DNA from: DASXBA01 sp046729895
GTDB taxonomy: Bacteria; Actinomycetota; Thermoleophilia; Solirubrobacterales; Thermoleophilaceae
Assembly (NCBI GenBank): GCA_046729895.1
Contig: JBKPHP010000110.1
Coordinates: 1-7,083, forward strand
DNA length: 7,083 bases
Direction: 5' to 3'
The position numbers and the translations under genes were made by a program. A model generated the notes under the pieces. The model saw nothing but the letters and a program-made list of their open reading frames with translations, did not search any database and had not been told where the DNA came from. Below are positions 1 to 5,824 of this stretch, in pieces (within the stretch, counting starts at the first letter, position 1; every line of letters starts with the position of its first letter).

Positions 1-297
1 CGGGAGGGCGTCGAGCCGGACGTGCAGGGCTGGCCGAGCACCGGGGAGGTGCCCGACTCGCGCGTCGCGCGGGTGTGGATCTCGCCCGACCGAGCCCGCT
101 GGGCGAGGGAGGACCGGCGCGTCGTGGAGGAGCTCAAGGACGGGGCCGTGATCGTGGAGTTCCCCTACGCCGGCCACGACTACCTGGGACGCGAGATCCT
201 CAAGGAGGCCGGCGACGCGGTGGTGCTGGAGCCGGAGGATGCACGCGAGGCCGTGCTCCATGCGGCCGAGGAACTGGCCGGCGCGGCCAAGTCGTAG
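1..297 (+). CDS. WYL-domain transcriptional regulator, C-terminal fragment (PafB/PafC-like)
   Basis: The frame is open from base 1, so this is the last 98 residues of a protein that begins outside the window; the GTG at 22 is internal. The visible part resembles the C-terminal (WCX) extension of WYL regulators: a VARVWISPDRARW strand/helix, then a charged helix, GAVIVEFPYAG, a 'LGREILKEAGDAVVLEP' segment and a final Ala/Glu-rich helix. In this family an N-terminal helix-turn-helix binds DNA and the WYL domain senses a ligand, often a nucleic acid. PafB/PafC members control DNA-damage genes in actinobacteria, usually as a tandem pair. The DNA-binding part is not visible, so targets cannot be inferred. 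The stop lies 32 bp before the oxygenase gene on the same strand. Family assignment is fairly secure; the PafB/C subtype is inference. Confidence 0.75.
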   Translation, partial: REGVEPDVQGWPSTGEVPDSRVARVWISPDRARWAREDRRVVEELKDGAVIVEFPYAGHDYLGREILKEAGDAVVLEPEDAREAVLHAAEELAGAAKS

Positions 298-329
298 ACC
301 TCACACGCGGAGCAGTTCGCTCGTTGTCT

Positions 330-1040
330 ATGGGCGAATTGAGCGAACGGGTCGAGAATCTGGACTGGGAGGAGCTTGGGAAGACCCTTGATGGGCGTGG
401 CTACGCCATCACGCCGAGACTCCTGCAGGCGGGCGAGTGCAAGGACCTCATCGGGCTCTTCGACGAGGACGACCGCTACCGCAGCGTCATCGACATGCGC
501 CGGCATCGCTTCGGCTCCGGCGTCTACAAGTACTTCGACGATCCGCTGCCGTCGGCGGTGCGCCAGCTGCGCCACGCGTTCTACAAGCGGCTGGCCGGGG
601 TCGCGAACGCATGGGCCGAGCGGCTCGGCAGCGGGGAGACGTTCCCGCGGACGCTCGACGAGTTCCTGGACGTCTGCCACCGAAAGGGGCAGCTCCGTCC
701 AACGCCGCTGATCTTTCGCTACGACGAGGGCGACTTAAACACCCTCCACCAGGACGTATTCGGGGAGGTCGGCTTTCCCTTCCAGGTGCTGACCCTGCTC
801 AGCCGCCCCGGGCAGGACTTCAGCGGCGGCGAGTTCCTGCTCGTCACCCAGCAGCCACGGGCCCAGTCGATCGGCGAGGTCATCCAGCTCGAGCGGGGGC
901 AGATGCTGATCTTCCCCAACCAGCAGCGCCCGGTGGAAGGCAAGCAGGGCTACTACAGGGTCAACGTCCGGCACGGCGTCAGCCGCGTCCGCTCGGGTAC
1001 CCGGCACACGCTCGGGTTGATCTTCCACGACGCCGAGTAG
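330..1040 (+). CDS. 2OG-Fe(II) oxygenase family protein
   Basis: A 236-residue soluble protein with the facial triad of 2-oxoglutarate/Fe(II) dioxygenases: H140-Q-D142 (in NTLHQD) and distal H215 (in NVRHGVSRV). R225 lies ten residues after H215, where the 2OG carboxylate-binding Arg is expected. FSGGEFLL and GQMLIFPN are typical jelly-roll strands between the HxD and the distal His. The C-terminal TRHTLGLIFHD resembles small bacterial '2OG-Fe dioxygenase' proteins (Oxygenase-NA type) rather than the prolyl-hydroxylase or AlkB types. Such enzymes use O2 and 2OG to hydroxylate a substrate; that substrate is not evident here. The ATG at 330 was chosen as the first Met before the conserved part. 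A GGAG at 309-312 is 17 nt away, which is long. An in-frame TTG at 324 (11 nt from GGAG) is an alternative start adding two residues. It stands alone between the regulator and the sigma module, so no pathway follows from context. Confidence 0.85.
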   Translation: MGELSERVENLDWEELGKTLDGRGYAITPRLLQAGECKDLIGLFDEDDRYRSVIDMRRHRFGSGVYKYFDDPLPSAVRQLRHAFYKRLAGVANAWAERLGSGETFPRTLDEFLDVCHRKGQLRPTPLIFRYDEGDLNTLHQDVFGEVGFPFQVLTLLSRPGQDFSGGEFLLVTQQPRAQSIGEVIQLERGQMLIFPNQQRPVEGKQGYYRVNVRHGVSRVRSGTRHTLGLIFHDAE

Positions 1041-1046
1041 GCGGTC

Positions 1047-1072
1047 GGGAAGAGTTGGCGCCTTGGGGCGTC
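1047..1072 (+). promoter_or_regulatory. ECF-sigma-type promoter candidate (copy 1)
   Basis: GGGAAG at 1047-1052 resembles an ECF -35 element (GGAA core) and GGCGTC at 1067-1072 a -10 element (CGTC core). There are 17 nt between GGAA and CGTC. Transcription would start near 1079, about 28 nt before the ATG at 1107, leaving room for the Shine-Dalgarno site at 1095-1100. The same GGGAAG, TTG at the same offset, GGCGTC and identical spacing recur at 2840-2865 before the lipoprotein gene. Recurrence in two intergenic regions flanking an ECF sigma gene is the main support; no experimental start site is known. Confidence 0.6.
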
Positions 1073-1094
1073 CTCTTGGGTGGAATCGACCATC

Positions 1095-1100
1095 GAGGAG
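1095..1100 (+). promoter_or_regulatory. Shine-Dalgarno site deciding the start of the membrane protein
   Basis: GAGGAG sits 6 nt before the ATG at 1107. It selects that Met over an in-frame GTG at 1080, which has no such site and would coincide with the predicted transcription start. Confidence 0.75.
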
Positions 1101-1106
1101 GCCCCA

Positions 1107-1562
1107 ATGCACGTCTTCGAAAGAGACCAAGCGGCACAGCACTCGCTCAGGCTCGCTGCACGAGTCCTCGGCGCCCTGTCGCTGCTGGCGGTGGGCGCCA
1201 TACACCTCCAGCAGTACTTCGCCCTGTACTCCGCGATCCCCACGATCGGCACGCTGTTCGTGTTGAACTTCGCCGGCGCCACCGCCATCGGCCTCGGGCT
1301 GCTGGCTCCCGTCGAACGGCTCCTGGGGCGTCGGGGCGGGGCGGCGCTGGCCCTGCTCCTCCTCGGCGGCATCGCCCTGGCGGCGACGGCGTTCGTGTTC
1401 CTGCTGATCAGCGAGCACACGCCTCTGTTCGGGTTCATGGAGCCCGGCTACGACCCGACGGCCATCCTGGGCACTCGCATCGCCGAGGGAGCGACAGTCG
1501 TACTGCTGGGCGGTTACCTGGTCGCCCGGTTCGCGGGGAGGTTGCCCGCGAGGAGCTGGTAG
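1107..1562 (+). CDS. Small four-helix integral membrane protein, function unknown
   Basis: A 151-residue protein with four predicted membrane segments at about residues 17-37, 45-67, 79-101 and 121-141. The first carries a HLQQY motif (33-37) at its end. The loop between helices 3 and 4 holds EHTPLFGFMEPGYDP, the most polar and probably most conserved stretch. The Arg-rich loop after helix 2 (ERLLGRR, 70-76) suggests that this loop is cytoplasmic. I do not recognise the family with certainty; its size and topology resemble DoxX-like or unnamed actinobacterial membrane proteins, but no diagnostic motif is present. The start is set by the GAGGAG site. Its stop lies 16 bp before the anti-sigma-like gene, so the two are probably one operon, driven by the ECF-type promoter candidate at 1047-1072. 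A role in envelope stress or sensing together with the sigma system is inference. Confidence 0.8.
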   Translation: MHVFERDQAAQHSLRLAARVLGALSLLAVGAIHLQQYFALYSAIPTIGTLFVLNFAGATAIGLGLLAPVERLLGRRGGAALALLLLGGIALAATAFVFLLISEHTPLFGFMEPGYDPTAILGTRIAEGATVVLLGGYLVARFAGRLPARSW

Positions 1563-1578
1563 TGCTATCTACGGAGGG

Positions 1579-2328
1579 ATGAGCGAGGTGGGCTCGGGGC
1601 TGTCTGAACGGGACATTGCCGAGCTGGCCGCCTTGGCCGACGGAACTCTTCCGGCCGAGCGGCGAGCGGCGGTCGAGGCGCGCGTCGCGGCCTCCCCGCA
1701 GCTTCAGGAGTTGCTCGATCGCCAGCGGCGGGCTGTGGCCGCCACGGCGTCGCTGGAGAGCGAGCCCGTGCCGGACTCGTTGCGAACGGCCTTCGACATG
1801 CGGCGGCCCACGCGAAGGCGAGCGTCGTGGCTCGTGCCGCGGCTGGGGTTCGCGGGCGGGCTGGCGGCCGCCGCGGTCGTCGTCGTGGTCGCTCTCAGCG
1901 GCGGACCCGGCGGCCCCACGGTGGCCGACGCGGCCCGGGTCGCGACACGGCCGCCGACCGGACCGGCCCCCGGTCCATCGGATGGCAGCCGGACGAGCCT
2001 GGCCGCCGACGTCGAGGGGGTCGCATTCCCGAACCTCCGGCCAGCGTACGGCTGGCGCGCCGTCGGGGTTCGCCACGACAAGCTCGACGGCCGCGGGGCC
2101 ACGACGGTCGTCTATTCGAAGGGACGAAGGCGGGTCGGCTACGCGATCGTGGCCGGGGACGGCCTATCCCGGCCCTCGCGAGGGCGGAGCACGCTTCGTG
2201 GAGGTGTCCGGTACCAGACGCTGAGCCTGGCCGGCCGCCCGGGGGTGACCTGGCGACGCGACGGGCACACCTGCGTGCTGGTCGGGGCAGCCCCAGACGC
2301 CGAGCTGATCAAGCTGGCGAGCTACTGA
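1579..2328 (+). CDS. Anti-sigma-factor-like single-pass membrane protein
   Basis: A 249-residue protein with the layout of an ECF anti-sigma factor. The N-terminal cytoplasmic helical part (about 1-83; SERDIAELAALADGTLPAER, then a helix ending near LLDRQRR) resembles the anti-sigma domain. One transmembrane helix follows (about 84-107, with a VVVVVAL core) after an Arg-rich stretch RRPTRRR, consistent with N-in topology. The outer domain of about 140 residues ends in GHTCVLVGAAPDAELIKLASY-type sequence. The HxxxCxxC zinc motif of ZAS anti-sigma factors is absent; the only Cys is C232 in the outer part. It would hold the ECF sigma factor encoded convergently. ATG 1579 has GGAGGG directly abutting it, which is poor spacing. 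GTG 1588 lies 10 nt after GGAGG and may be the true start, giving a protein three residues shorter. The sigma partnership is inferred from adjacency and architecture. Confidence 0.75.
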   Translation: MSEVGSGLSERDIAELAALADGTLPAERRAAVEARVAASPQLQELLDRQRRAVAATASLESEPVPDSLRTAFDMRRPTRRRASWLVPRLGFAGGLAAAAVVVVVALSGGPGGPTVADAARVATRPPTGPAPGPSDGSRTSLAADVEGVAFPNLRPAYGWRAVGVRHDKLDGRGATTVVYSKGRRRVGYAIVAGDGLSRPSRGRSTLRGGVRYQTLSLAGRPGVTWRRDGHTCVLVGAAPDAELIKLASY

Positions 2329-2813
2329 CGGCCCGGGGGCGACTCGAGCCGCACCGCCACCCGGTCGCGGGCGCGGAAGAGCCGGCTCGTCAAGGTCCCC
2401 TCGCGTAGCCCCAGGGCCCGAGCCGCGTCGCCGTAGGAGAGCCCCATGATGTCCACCGCCACGAGCGCGGCGCGGAATTCATCGGGAAGCTCGCGGATCG
2501 CCGCGTACACCTGGCGAGTCTCGGCCGCCTCGGCCGGGTCCTCACCCGCGCGGGGGCTGGCGGTCAGCTCGTCCGCCAGCGGGGTGGTCGCCGGGCGACG
2601 GCTCTTCGCCCGGCGCTCGCTCACCAGCGTGTTGCGCAGCGCCCGCAGCATGTAGCCCAGCTCGTCGCCTCCCCGCAGCAGGCGGGGACGGGCGAACACC
2701 CGGGCACACGTCTCCTGAACGAGGTCCTCCGCCTCCTCCCGCGAATCGGTCCAGGCCCGCGCGGCGCGGTAGAGCCGCGGCAGGTGCTCCACCACGCGGT
2801 CGGGGTCGAGCAT
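2322..2813 (-). CDS. ECF-family RNA polymerase sigma factor
   Basis: A 163-residue sigma-70-family protein, the usual ECF length. Region 2 spans about residues 12-73, with AEDLVQETCARVFARP at 28-43 for core binding and -10 recognition, and LGYMLRALRNTLVSERRAK following. A Pro/Ala/Glu-rich linker runs from about 74 to 99. Region 4 spans about 102-156: IRELPDEFRAAL, then the helix-turn-helix GLSYGDAARALGLREGTLTSRLFRAR that reads the -35. No extra C-terminal domain is present. It converges on the anti-sigma-like gene and overlaps its 3' end by 7 bp. It is divergent from the lipoprotein gene. The start was set at the ATG whose codon is at 2813-2811, because a weak GGA lies 6 nt upstream. An ATG at 2828 or GTG at 2831 would add five or six residues and cannot be excluded. 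No ECF-type promoter matching the + strand pair was found in front of the sigma gene itself. Confidence 0.9.
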   Translation of the reverse strand: MLDPDRVVEHLPRLYRAARAWTDSREEAEDLVQETCARVFARPRLLRGGDELGYMLRALRNTLVSERRAKSRRPATTPLADELTASPRAGEDPAEAAETRQVYAAIRELPDEFRAALVAVDIMGLSYGDAARALGLREGTLTSRLFRARDRVAVRLESPPGRQ

Positions 2814-2839
2814 TCGGGGTCCGCGCATCACCGGGTGCC

Positions 2840-2865
2840 GGGAAGGATTGCGCCTCGACGGCGTC
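2840..2865 (+). promoter_or_regulatory. ECF-sigma-type promoter candidate (copy 2)
   Basis: GGGAAG (2840-2845) and GGCGTC (2860-2865), with 17 nt between GGAA and CGTC, duplicate the element at 1047-1072. TTG occurs at the same offset, and GCGCCT is in both spacers, shifted by one base. The predicted start near 2872 gives a leader of about 38 nt before the lipoprotein ATG. The element lies in the short divergent region between the sigma and lipoprotein genes, so whatever promoter serves the sigma gene must sit very close to it or overlap it. Confidence 0.6.
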
Positions 2866-2897
2866 TGCAGCGGATGAAAGGCAAACCATCCGATTAC

Positions 2898-2903
2898 GGG
2901 AGG
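2898..2903 (+). promoter_or_regulatory. Shine-Dalgarno site of the lipoprotein gene
   Basis: GGGAGG ends 6 nt before the ATG at 2910. This near-perfect site fixes the start and rules out the longer in-frame reading that begins further upstream. Confidence 0.75.
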
Positions 2904-2909
2904 TCATCC

Positions 2910-3428
2910 ATGAAAGGCCTACTGATCGCGGTCGCCGCCCTGGTGGCGAGCGTGGCGCTGGCCGCCTGCGGCGGCGGTGGCGGTGGCGATTCTGCCGGCG
3001 CGGACGCATCGAGCAACGGCTCGAAGACGGTCTCCGCCGAGCAGATCGGCGACGCCGGCAACGTCCTCGTGGGCGCGGGCGGCAAAGCGCTGTACGCCTC
3101 CGACCAGGAGACGCACGGCAAGGTGTTGTGCACCGGCGCCTGCCTCTCCTTCTGGACGCCGCTAACCGTGAGCGGCACCCCGACCGGGAGCTCCCTCACG
3201 GGCAAGCTCGCCGTGGTCAAGCGCCCGGACGGAAAGAAGCAGGTCACCTACAACGGCAAGCTCCTCTACTCCTTCACCCAGGATAAGCCGGGCAAGGTGA
3301 CCGGCGACGGGTTCGACGACGCCTTCGGCGGCCGGCAGTTCACCTGGCACGTCGTACACGGCGACAACACCTCGAGCTCCGGGAGCAAGGGAGCCGACTC
3401 GGGGGGCGGCAGCTCCCTCGGGTACTAG
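2910..3428 (+). CDS. Secreted lipoprotein with Lipoprotein_15 (COG4315-type) repeats
   Basis: A 172-residue predicted lipoprotein. A short signal peptide (MKGLL, then a hydrophobic Ala/Val core) ends in the lipobox LAAC, with C20 as the lipidated Cys followed by six Gly, a pattern common in actinobacterial lipoproteins. After a Ser/Ala/Gly linker come two repeats of the Lipoprotein_15 family. The first runs about 50-85 (NVLVGAGGKALYASD, then VLCTGACLSFWTPL). The second runs about 111-149 (VTYNGKLLYSFTQD, then GDGFDDAFGGRQFTWHVV). C74 and C78 form a CxxxC pair that could make a disulfide or bind metal outside the cell. The tail (about 154-172) is Ser/Gly-rich and low in complexity. Proteins of this family are widespread, but their biochemical role is not established. 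Placement behind an ECF-type promoter and divergent from the sigma gene suggests sigma-dependent expression. Confidence 0.9.
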   Translation: MKGLLIAVAALVASVALAACGGGGGGDSAGADASSNGSKTVSAEQIGDAGNVLVGAGGKALYASDQETHGKVLCTGACLSFWTPLTVSGTPTGSSLTGKLAVVKRPDGKKQVTYNGKLLYSFTQDKPGKVTGDGFDDAFGGRQFTWHVVHGDNTSSSGSKGADSGGGSSLGY

Positions 3429-3457
3429 CCATGCACGTCTGAGAAAATCGGCCGCTG

Positions 3458-5824
3458 GTGCTCGCGCCACGGCTTCCACATGTCGCGCTGGCCGGCGGCC
3501 TGGCGACGGCCGCCGGCCTGGCGACGGCGTGGCGGCGTCTGGTGCGGAGGCCGCTCCCCAAGACCGAGGGCAGGCTCCGGGTCCAGGGCCTCGAGGCTCC
3601 GCTCGAGATCGCCCGTGACCGCTTCGGCGTCCCGCGGGTGACGGCGGCGAGCGCGATCGATCTCTGCTTCGGGCATGGCTTCTGCCACGGCCAGGACCGC
3701 CTCTGGCAGCTCGAGCTGTACCGGCGCTTCGCGGCCGGGCGGATATCGGAGTTCGCCGGCGAGCAGGGGCTCGAGACCGACGTCCTCATGCGCACCCTGG
3801 GGCTGCGTCGCGCGGCGGAGGCCGAGGTGGCCCGGCTCGACCCGGCGACCCGCTCGTATCTCACGGCCTACGGCCTCGGGGTGGACGCCGCCGTGGCCTC
3901 CGCGCGGGCCCTGCCGCTCGAGCTGCAGCTCCTGCGCCTCGAGCCGGAGCCCTGGACTCCCGCGGACAGCCTCTCGGTCGGCAAGATCGTGGCGCTGGGC
4001 TTCTCGACGAACATGGAGACTGAGCTGTTCCGCTCGGAGCTCATCCGCAAGATCGGCGTGGAGCGAGCCGAGCGGCTCGAGCCTGCCTACCCGGGAGGTA
4101 ATCCGCTCGTGGTGGGAGGGGAGTGGTCCGGCGACGCGCTTGCTCTGGCCGAGCAGCTGGGTCGCGTGCGCGAAGCGCTCGGGATCGGTCTCCAGCCGGC
4201 TGCCTCCAACAACTGGGTGGTGTCCGGCAAGCGCTCGATCACCGGCCAGCCGCTGCTTGCCAGCGACCCGCACGTCACCACATCGATCCCAGACGTCTGG
4301 TACCAGATCGAGCTCTCGGCGCCCGGCATCGAGCTGTCGGGCGGTTCGATGCCGACCTTCCCCGGCATCGTGATCGGCCAGTCCCCGCGCCTCGCCTGGG
4401 GCTTCACCAATGCGATGGCCGACGTCCAGGACCTCTTCGTCGAGCGCATCGCCGACGGCCACTACGAGTTCGAGGGCTCGCTCCGGCCGCTCACGGTCCA
4501 CCCTGAGGAGATCCGCATCCGTGGGCGACCCGAGCCCGAGCTGCTCGACGTGCAGGAGACCCACCACGGGCCGGTGATCACCGGGCCGCTCGGGGCGGAG
4601 GGCGAAGAGCCCCTCGCCCTCGCCTGGACAGGGCTGCGGGAGCCGTTCTTCACCTCGCTGGGGATCGACATCGGCGGGATGCGGGACGGTGAGGAGGCCG
4701 TCGAGCGCTTCGCGGAGTACTCGGTGCCGGTCATGAACATGGTCTGGGCGGATGCCGGCGGGAACATCGGCTACAAGCTCGTCGGCAAGCTGCCCATCCG
4801 GCGCGGCGACTGCCCGGACCTGCCGAAGCCCGGCTGGACCGGCGGCCACGAGTGGGACGGCTACGTCCCCTACGAAGAGCTCCCGGCGGTCGTGAATCCC
4901 CCGGCGGGGGTCATCGTTACCGCCAACAACCGCGTGGCGCCCGAGGACTACCCGCACCACATCACGAGCGAGTACCTCGACGGCTACAGGGCGGCGCGCA
5001 TCGATCGGCTGCTGGCAGAGCGCGAGCGCCACTCGCTCGAGGACTTCGGGCGCATCCAGACCGACCTCTACTCCATCCCAGGCGAGACGACCGCTCGCCG
5101 CCTGCTGGAGCTCGAGCCCCGGGACGAGCGAGAGGAGCGCGCGCTCGACCTGCTGCGCGACTGGGACCATCGCCTCGACCCGGAGAGCGAGGCGGCGTCC
5201 GTCTACAAGGCGTTCATCGTCCATTTCGCCCGAGAGGTCTCGGAGGCCGCGATCGGGGACAGCGACTACGCCGAGCGCTGGCGCTCCAAGTCGCTGCTCG
5301 GCTTCACCGCCATGACCTCCTCGCCTTGGCGCTTCCACGCCCATCTGCTCGACCTCTGGGAGGAGGCGGACCCGGAGCTCGTGGGCGGGCGCTCCTGGGA
5401 GGCGCTGGTGCGCGACTCGCTTCGCGCGGCGATGAACGAGCTGGAGCGGGAGCACCCCGACCGGCGCTGGGGCGCCGTGCACGGGCTGCGCTTCCCGCAT
5501 GCTCTGGGCGAGGGCCGCGGGCGCGTCTCGCGCGTGCTCGACCGACTCCTGTCCCGCCGGCTGCAGGCCGGGGGCGGTCAGGAGACGGTTTCGCAGATCG
5601 GCTTCGTCCCGCACCGTGGCGACTACACGGGCTCCTGGGCTCCTTCGTACCGCCTGCTCGCGGACCTGGGCCGGCCGGAGCGCTCGCGCTGGCAGCACAT
5701 GACGGGGCAGTCGGGGCACCCTGGCAGCCGCCATTACGACGATCTGCTGGAGGATTGGCTTGCGGGACGGGCGAACCCCAGTCGCCAGTCGCCAGTCGCC
5801 CGGCTTTCGCTCGAGCCGTCCTGA
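3458..5824 (+). CDS. Penicillin acylase family protein (Ntn hydrolase)
   Basis: A 788-residue precursor of the penicillin-acylase family, which hydrolyses amide bonds of beta-lactams, acyl-homoserine lactones or lipopeptides after autocleavage. A hydrophobic N-terminal helix (about 8-25) followed by RRLVRR suggests export or membrane anchoring. The alpha-chain signature is at 71-90 (FGHGFCHGQDRLWQ, ELYRR). The self-cleavage site is A249/S250 in PAASNNWVVSG; S250 would become the N-terminal nucleophile of a 539-residue beta chain. H272 (SDPH) is beta position 23, His as in acyl-homoserine lactone acylases rather than Gln as in penicillin G acylase. N490 (TANNR) is beta position 241, and YRAARI (510-515) supplies the conserved Arg. 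T317-N318-A319 is the likely oxyanion-hole region. All expected catalytic elements are present. GTG 3458 is used; the ribosome site is weak (GAGA at 3441). The stop overlaps the next start. The true substrate is unknown. Confidence 0.93.
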   Translation: MLAPRLPHVALAGGLATAAGLATAWRRLVRRPLPKTEGRLRVQGLEAPLEIARDRFGVPRVTAASAIDLCFGHGFCHGQDRLWQLELYRRFAAGRISEFAGEQGLETDVLMRTLGLRRAAEAEVARLDPATRSYLTAYGLGVDAAVASARALPLELQLLRLEPEPWTPADSLSVGKIVALGFSTNMETELFRSELIRKIGVERAERLEPAYPGGNPLVVGGEWSGDALALAEQLGRVREALGIGLQPAASNNWVVSGKRSITGQPLLASDPHVTTSIPDVWYQIELSAPGIELSGGSMPTFPGIVIGQSPRLAWGFTNAMADVQDLFVERIADGHYEFEGSLRPLTVHPEEIRIRGRPEPELLDVQETHHGPVITGPLGAEGEEPLALAWTGLREPFFTSLGIDIGGMRDGEEAVERFAEYSVPVMNMVWADAGGNIGYKLVGKLPIRRGDCPDLPKPGWTGGHEWDGYVPYEELPAVVNPPAGVIVTANNRVAPEDYPHHITSEYLDGYRAARIDRLLAERERHSLEDFGRIQTDLYSIPGETTARRLLELEPRDEREERALDLLRDWDHRLDPESEAASVYKAFIVHFAREVSEAAIGDSDYAERWRSKSLLGFTAMTSSPWRFHAHLLDLWEEADPELVGGRSWEALVRDSLRAAMNELEREHPDRRWGAVHGLRFPHALGEGRGRVSRVLDRLLSRRLQAGGGQETVSQIGFVPHRGDYTGSWAPSYRLLADLGRPERSRWQHMTGQSGHPGSRHYDDLLEDWLAGRANPSRQSPVARLSLEPS
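5778..5800 (+). repeat. 7-bp tandem repeat, about three copies, at the 3' end of the acylase gene
   Basis: CCAGTCG is repeated at 5778-5784, 5785-5791 and 5792-5798, followed by CC. It encodes part of the acylase tail (NPSRQSPVARLS). The unit length is not a multiple of three, so a change in copy number would shift the reading frame in the last residues of the acylase. Confidence 0.85.

Noticed and set aside
270..296. GGAAC followed about 16 nt later by GTCG, upstream of the oxygenase gene
   Set aside because: It is inside the WYL coding sequence and does not share the GGGAAG/GGCGTC form or spacing of the two good candidates. Such matches are expected by chance at this GC content.
437..1582. 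+ strand open frame of 381 codons spanning the oxygenase and membrane-protein genes
   Set aside because: Low-complexity Arg/Pro/Gly-rich translation overlapping two well-supported genes in other frames.
3388..3418. Inverted repeat AGGGAGC/GCTCCCT at the end of the lipoprotein gene
   Set aside because: It has a 17-nt loop, lies inside the Ser/Gly-rich coding tail and lacks a T-tract, so it is not a convincing terminator.
3431..3442. Three-codon frame ATG CAC GTC TGA before the acylase
   Set aside because: Too short, without a ribosome site; no reason to regard it as a leader peptide.
3425..5734. Long open frame (769 codons) on the - strand opposite the acylase gene
   Set aside because: The translation is Arg/Ala/Pro-rich without recognisable motifs. 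It mirrors the acylase codons and is explained by GC-biased codon use.
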